19,941 nucleotides of DNA, taken from NCBI GenBank assembly GCA_016195395.1, contig JACPZR010000081.1:1-19941 (forward strand), in the 5' to 3' direction. The notes below the pieces were generated by a model. It saw only the letters and a program-made list of their open reading frames with translations. It did not search any database and was not told the origin of the DNA. The first letter of the stretch is position 1. Each line of letters starts with the position of its first letter. The translations under genes were made by a program, and so were the position numbers. Of this stretch, positions 15,975 through 19,941 are shown piece by piece. Source of the stretch: Spirochaetia bacterium (lineage in GTDB: Bacteria > Spirochaetota > Leptospirae > Leptospirales > Leptonemataceae).

Positions 15975-16024
15975 TCGCTTAAAAAATGATTGCATAACGG
16001 ACGACGGCCTCTAGACCCAACCTA

Positions 16025-17149
16025 ATGTTGCGCGGTCGGGGAATCACGCGTCGGTTTCAGGGGCGCTTTGAATCCATAGAGCGCGTTGTCGAGCCCGTCA
16101 CCGAGGCTCCGACGGCTGCGGCTGCGGCGAGGACCACGCTCCCGAGCCCCATTGAGGACGAATTCTCTGCCCCGATCTCGCCGGCCACGGTGGCGCGCGA
16201 AGAGAAGGCCCGCAGCATCATCATGCGGAACACGTCGCCGGACGTGCCCTTTGATCAGTCGCTCAATCCGTACCGTGGGTGTGAGCACGGTTGCGTCTAT
16301 TGCTACGCGCGTCCCGCGCATTCGTTCGTGGATTTGTCGCCGGGGATTGATTTCGAGACGCAGATATTTTACAAGGCGAATGCCGTGGAGTGTCTCACGC
16401 GAGAATTGTCGAAACGCGCGTATGTCTGCTCACCTCTGGCCATCGGTGGGAACACGGACGTGTACCAGCCACTGGAAAGAAAGACGCGCATAACGCGTTC
16501 AATTCTTGAATTTCTGAATGCGCATAACCATCCACTGACGATCATCACAAAATCGGGCCTGATCGCGCGTGACATTGACGTCCTCACAGACTTGGCGTCG
16601 CGCTCCTTGGCAGCAACGGCGGTGTCCGTCACTACGCTTGATCATACGCTTGCTTCCAAGATGGAGCCCAGAGCGGCGTCACCCAAACTCAGGCTCCAAA
16701 CGATTGAGAAGCTGGCGCAGGCGGGGATTCCCGTCTCTGTGATGGTTGCGCCGGTGATCCCTGGCTTGAACGACCATGAAATGGAGCGCATCTTGGCGGC
16801 GGCGTCCAGCGCAGGCGCACAAACTGCGGGCTACATCGTTCTCAGGCTCCCGCATGAAGTGTCGCCTTTGTTTACCGAGTGGCTGGACCAAGAGTACCCG
16901 GAGAAGAGCGCGCGCACCAAGCACCAGATCGAGCAGATGCGGGACGGAAACATGACGGACAGCCGGTTCACCTCGCGGATGCGGGGTACAGGAAAGACGG
17001 CACAGCTTCTGAACGCCCGCTTTCGTAATGCTGCACGCCGCTATGGACTCGACAACCCGCGGCGCGTTCTCGACACTTCAGCATTCATTCCTCCCATTCG
17101 TCCTGCGCGGCCAACGAGCCAGATGAGTCTTTTTGGGGAGAGTCAATGA
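16025..17149 (+). CDS. PA0069-type radical SAM protein (SPL-like) with C-terminal clamp-binding-like motif
   Basis: Radical SAM enzyme of the PA0069/Rv2578c group, related to spore photoproduct lyase; its reaction is unknown. The protein is 374 residues. RGRGITRRFQGRFE is the usual N-terminus, and NPYRGCEHGCVYCYARP carries the 4Fe-4S ligands C86, C90 and C93. PLAIGGNTDVYQPLE and PLTIITKSGLIARD are family motifs, and a partial TIM barrel follows. The C-terminus ends SQMSLFGESQ; Gln366-Phe370 (QMSLF) matches the beta-sliding-clamp-binding pattern QL(S/D)LF. The stop overlaps the dinB start by four bases (ATGA), implying coupled expression and a DNA-repair role (inference). No SD is visible before ATG 16025. 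Confidence 0.9.
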   Translation: MLRGRGITRRFQGRFESIERVVEPVTEAPTAAAAARTTLPSPIEDEFSAPISPATVAREEKARSIIMRNTSPDVPFDQSLNPYRGCEHGCVYCYARPAHSFVDLSPGIDFETQIFYKANAVECLTRELSKRAYVCSPLAIGGNTDVYQPLERKTRITRSILEFLNAHNHPLTIITKSGLIARDIDVLTDLASRSLAATAVSVTTLDHTLASKMEPRAASPKLRLQTIEKLAQAGIPVSVMVAPVIPGLNDHEMERILAAASSAGAQTAGYIVLRLPHEVSPLFTEWLDQEYPEKSARTKHQIEQMRDGNMTDSRFTSRMRGTGKTAQLLNARFRNAARRYGLDNPRRVLDTSAFIPPIRPARPTSQMSLFGESQ

Positions 17150-18366
17150 CGGCCGTCGGCACTGACTCGCGACCGCAGCGGGTGATTGCGCATGTGGATA
17201 TGGATGCCTTCTACGCCGCCGTTGAGCAGCGGGACAACCCCGAGTACAGGGGCAAGCCGGTTATCATCGGAGCGGACCCCAAACAAGGCCGCGGCCGCGG
17301 CGTGGTCTCCACTGCAAGTTACGAAGCGCGCAAATTCGGCGTGAAGTCAGCCATGCCCATTTCACAAGCCTACGCCCGTTGTCCCCAGGGAATCTATGTG
17401 CCTCCTCGGATGGAACGTTATGCGGAAGCTTCGTCGCAAGTGTTTGCGGTGTTGCGGGAGTTCTCTCCCTTAGTGGAGCCCTTGAGTATTGACGAGGCAT
17501 TTCTGGATCTGACCGGTACCGAGGCGCTCCTCGGTAAACCCCTGATCATTGGACAGGCCATCAAAGACGAGATCAAGCGTAGAACGGATCTCACGGCCAG
17601 CGTGGGTCTTGCGCCCAACAAATACATCGCCAAAGTTGCGTCGGATTTGCGTAAGCCGGACGGACTTGTGCTCTGTGAGCCCGGACGGGAGGCGGCGTTT
17701 CTGCACGGGCTACCGTTGGAGCGCCTGTGGGGTGTGGGACCCAAGACGGCTTCGCTTCTGCGTACACGTGGATTCCAGACAATTGGGGATGTGTCGCGTG
17801 CTGATGCTGGGCTTCTTGCGCGAATCCTGGGATCCCGCGCTGACCATGTTCGCGACCTGGCCAACGGTGTGGACGACCGCGATGTCAGTCCGGGCTGGGA
17901 GAGAAAATCCATCAGTGAGGAAACCACCTTTGAACGCGATGTCGACGATGCGAACGTGATCGAAGCAACCCTGGGGCGACTCGCGGAAACGCTCGGCGGC
18001 CGGCTGCGGGCAGAGGCTTTGCGCGGACGAACTGTCGTTCTGAAGGTGAGGTTGACTCCGTTTGATACGTTTACCCGCCGGCGGTCCCTCCCCCAAACCA
18101 TAGCCGCAAGTCACGATATCCGAAACGAAGCCATCAAGATTTGGCGCGGCTTTGACCGCCAAGACCGCTCTGTCCGACTCGTGGGTGTAGGTCTCGCGAA
18201 TCTCGAAAAGGAAGCTGTTACTGGGGAACAAGGGGAATTCACGTTTGAGAAGCCCGGCGAAAACCGGCGCGAGTCGGCTGAAAAGGCAGCGGACGCCATC
18301 CGTGGTCGCCTTGGAGACAAGGTGCGATGGGGTGGATTTTCGGATGGACTGCGTTCCGGCCAATGA
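17146..18366 (+). CDS. dinB: DNA polymerase IV (Y family)
   Basis: Error-prone translesion polymerase. The protein is 406 residues; ATG 17146 has an SD (GGGGAGA). Catalytic residues are D18 in HVDMDAFYAAVE and D116/E117 in LSIDEAFLDL, with Y23 at the steric-gate position. GVVSTASYEARKFGV, ASVGLAPNKYIAKVASD, GVGPKTASLLRTRG (helix-hairpin-helix thumb) and the little-finger domain (KSISEETTFERDV, VRLVGVGLANLE) are all present. The segment where many DinB proteins carry QLxLF reads EQGEFTFE here, so the clamp-binding motif is weak or lost. It is coupled to the radical SAM gene upstream, and the ccmB start lies within its last 23 bases. Confidence 0.96.
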   Translation: MTAVGTDSRPQRVIAHVDMDAFYAAVEQRDNPEYRGKPVIIGADPKQGRGRGVVSTASYEARKFGVKSAMPISQAYARCPQGIYVPPRMERYAEASSQVFAVLREFSPLVEPLSIDEAFLDLTGTEALLGKPLIIGQAIKDEIKRRTDLTASVGLAPNKYIAKVASDLRKPDGLVLCEPGREAAFLHGLPLERLWGVGPKTASLLRTRGFQTIGDVSRADAGLLARILGSRADHVRDLANGVDDRDVSPGWERKSISEETTFERDVDDANVIEATLGRLAETLGGRLRAEALRGRTVVLKVRLTPFDTFTRRRSLPQTIAASHDIRNEAIKIWRGFDRQDRSVRLVGVGLANLEKEAVTGEQGEFTFEKPGENRRESAEKAADAIRGRLGDKVRWGGFSDGLRSGQ

Positions 18367-19048
18367 CGACTCGGTTCAGGTGCCGGGCTTCTTTTCCAGC
18401 CTACTATTCTCCTACGGCAAAGACACCAAGCTGGAGTGGCGTAACCCTGCGGGCATTCTGTCCGTGCTCATTCTGGCCCTGGTCAGTGGTGTGATCTATT
18501 TTTACGCCTTCTCTTCAGCGGGGGTACGGACGCCGGCCGTGGGGCGCGGCATTGCGTTGGCTCTCCTCTTCTTTGTTTCGTATATCACACCGGCCCGCAA
18601 TCGTGCGCGCGAACGCGAGGGGTCTGCGGACACCTTGGTATCCATGTCTCCAGCAGACATGTCGGGCTATTTTGTGGGGAAGGCGCTCGCCGTTTGGACC
18701 GCCCAGCTGTTTGCGACTGTCTTCTTTGTTCCGGGTTTTCACCTGATCTTCGAGGGCCGGGTGGGCACCCCGCTGGAAATGACACAGGAAGCGCTTTGCA
18801 TGGCCGCGACGGCCACGTCGCTTTCGAGCTTGGGCACGCTCCTATCCTGTGCGTCTGACAAAAACCGGTTGAAGGAGAGCCTGCTTCCGCTTCTTTTGCT
18901 TCCAGCGTCCGTGCCGGTATTTATTTTTGCTTCAGACAGCATGAACCATTTGGAGAGCCTGCCGGATACACGGTGGGCCGCCCTTTGGATCCTCGGAATC
19001 ATTTACGGAGGCGTAGGGTCTGTTCTGTACCCTAAGATCAGCAGGTAA
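18344..19048 (+). CDS. ccmB: Heme exporter protein B (CcmB family)
   Basis: Membrane subunit of the CcmABC transporter that handles heme for cytochrome c maturation. From ATG 18344 the protein is 234 residues with six hydrophobic segments. The opening SLLFSYGKDTKLEWRNPAGILSVLI is the CcmB-type cytoplasmic start, and ARNRAREREGSADTLVSMSP is the characteristic loop after the second helix. The frame opens at 18245, but the earlier part is antisense-quality sequence within dinB. ATG 18344 has a GGTGGA-like SD, and GTG 18380 is an alternative. No ccmA ATPase lies upstream, which is unusual. ccmC follows after one base. Confidence 0.85.
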   Translation: MDCVPANDDSVQVPGFFSSLLFSYGKDTKLEWRNPAGILSVLILALVSGVIYFYAFSSAGVRTPAVGRGIALALLFFVSYITPARNRAREREGSADTLVSMSPADMSGYFVGKALAVWTAQLFATVFFVPGFHLIFEGRVGTPLEMTQEALCMAATATSLSSLGTLLSCASDKNRLKESLLPLLLLPASVPVFIFASDSMNHLESLPDTRWAALWILGIIYGGVGSVLYPKISR

Positions 19049-19049
19049 C

Positions 19050-19748
19050 ATGAGGCTTACAATTGACGCTATTATGGAAAAAATCCGCGGCGGTCGCGTA
19101 CTGGATCTGATCATGATCGTGCCGGCGCTCGCTGTCCCGGCGGTCACGATTCTTGCGCTGATCTACCCCCCTGTGATCGTTTCGCAGGGGCAGGCCCACC
19201 GCATTTTCTACATACATGTTCCCGTGGCATGGGTGGCTCTCTACGCGCCTCTTGTATCCGCGTTATGCGGCATCGCTTTTCTCATCACCCGACGCGAGAT
19301 GTTTGACGTCTGGTCGTTGGTGAACGCAAGGATTGCCCTTCTGTTTGCGCTGGGCGTTGTGATTTCCGGTCCTCTTTGGGCAGCCACCGAATGGGGGACG
19401 TACTGGAACGGGAAGGACCCGCGGCTCATGAGCTTCTTCGTGCTGGTACTCTGTTTGGGCGGTTATTTTCTCATCCGCAATCTGACAGACGACGAAACCG
19501 CCCGCACACGTTATGCGGCCGTCATGGCCGTCGTATCAGCATTGTCTGCCGTAGCTACGTGGCTTGCGATCCGGGTTGTCACGCCGGACACGCATCCCAC
19601 ATCTGTGATGGGAACCATGGCTCCTGAAATTCGCAGAACTTTCTGGTACAGCGTGCTTGGTTATCATCTCCTTTTTCTCTTTTTACTTCGATGGTCTCTT
19701 CGAGCGGAACTGATCCGCCGCGCAGCCGGACGACTGGAGGCATCATGA
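19050..19748 (+). CDS. ccmC: Heme-handling protein CcmC (CcsA/CcmF superfamily)
   Basis: Integral membrane protein that passes heme to the chaperone CcmE during cytochrome c maturation. The protein is 232 residues with six membrane segments. The first conserved histidine is in FYIHVPVAW, the tryptophan-rich periplasmic motif is EWGTYWNGKDPRL, and the second histidine is in TPDTHPTSVMG. The usual WxWDxRL reads WNGKDPRL here, replacing one tryptophan. It starts one base after ccmB and shares ATGA with the next gene, so all three are one operon. Confidence 0.92.
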   Translation: MRLTIDAIMEKIRGGRVLDLIMIVPALAVPAVTILALIYPPVIVSQGQAHRIFYIHVPVAWVALYAPLVSALCGIAFLITRREMFDVWSLVNARIALLFALGVVISGPLWAATEWGTYWNGKDPRLMSFFVLVLCLGGYFLIRNLTDDETARTRYAAVMAVVSALSAVATWLAIRVVTPDTHPTSVMGTMAPEIRRTFWYSVLGYHLLFLFLLRWSLRAELIRRAAGRLEAS

Positions 19749-19941
19749 AAACAAACCTGTATATCCCCGCGATTCTCTGCTTGGCATTCGCTGCATCGTC
19801 GGTACTGGCCCAAGACAAGCCTGACCTGTCCAAAGCGGAAGCGCTCCTGAAAGCGGATGTAACCGCTGCAAAGCAGGAGATTTCCAAAATGTCCGCAGAG
19901 GAAGCCGCCGTGATGATCTCACAGATGCGCCACGTGGCGGC
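19745..19941 (+). CDS. Exported protein at the ccmD position (partial, runs off the window)
   Basis: ATG 19745 overlaps the ccmC stop by four bases and has a strong SD (GGAGG, five bases upstream). The 65 visible codons encode a clear signal peptide (MKTNLYIPAILCLAFAASS, VLA then QDKP) followed by a charged helical segment (LSKAEALLKADVTAAKQEI). No end is seen. In some bacteria the small CcmD follows ccmC and begins with a signal-like segment, so it could be a CcmD-like or other maturation protein, but nothing visible proves this. Confidence 0.7.
   Translation, partial: MKTNLYIPAILCLAFAASSVLAQDKPDLSKAEALLKADVTAAKQEISKMSAEEAAVMISQMRHVA

Noticed and set aside
19932..19941. GCCACGTGGC palindrome at the right edge
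   Set aside because: It shares only the CACGTG core with parS and lies in coding sequence of the truncated last gene.

Overview
This is bacterial chromosomal DNA of moderately high GC with dense, often overlapping genes. There are no rRNA or tRNA genes, IS elements or CRISPR arrays, and no gene-free stretch longer than about 160 bases. The window covers an origin-proximal type of housekeeping block (mnmG, rsmG, parA, parB) with two parS sites inside rsmG. That arrangement is typical of the neighbourhood of oriC, although I see no DnaA-box cluster and the origin itself is not here. The organism cannot be named from the sequence. A membrane-anchored PilZ-like protein, a bacterial ether-lipid (AGPS-type) synthase, a cysteine-motif FMN dehydrogenase and a CcmB/CcmC pair would fit a Gram-negative lineage such as a deep Spirochaetota relative or a neighbouring candidate phylum. 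This is a low-confidence inference.

Layout. At 110-823 (minus) lies a YhhQ-type queuosine-precursor transporter. At 928-3033 (plus) a back-to-back pair encodes a membrane PilZ/YcgR-like protein and a protein with a degenerate HATPase-like region and a C-terminal four-cysteine motif. At 3050-4750 (minus) lies an alkylglycerone-phosphate synthase. Facing away from it at 4815-5649 is a diacylglycerol-kinase-family gene broken by an internal out-of-frame deletion. Next come a small OB-like ORF (minus) and an unknown exported, membrane-anchored protein (plus). At 6629-8905 (minus) is a 758-residue fusion of an ATP-grasp ligase and an FMN-dependent alpha-hydroxy-acid dehydrogenase.

From 9066 to 14059 the order is mnmG, an opposed gene for an exported YD-repeat-like protein, rsmG, parA and parB. 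The last three genes overlap or abut and probably form one operon. ParB should load at the parS sites carried inside rsmG. At 14078-14884 (minus) is a rhomboid-like membrane protein with a C-terminal zinc-finger-like tail. It diverges from pcm (isoaspartyl methyltransferase), which is followed by a HIT-family hydrolase.

From 16025 a plus-strand run of genes overlaps or nearly touches: a PA0069-type radical SAM protein whose C-terminus resembles a beta-clamp-binding motif, dinB (DNA polymerase IV), ccmB, ccmC, and the start of an exported protein cut by the window end. The first two may work together in DNA-damage handling, and the last three belong to cytochrome c maturation.

The most unusual items are the ATP-grasp/FMN dehydrogenase fusion, the deleted diacylglycerol-kinase gene beside the ether-lipid synthase, the parS pair inside rsmG, the clamp-motif swap between the radical SAM protein and DinB, and the rhomboid-like protein with a zinc-finger tail. 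I did not find a clear anti-phage or other wholly new multi-gene system.
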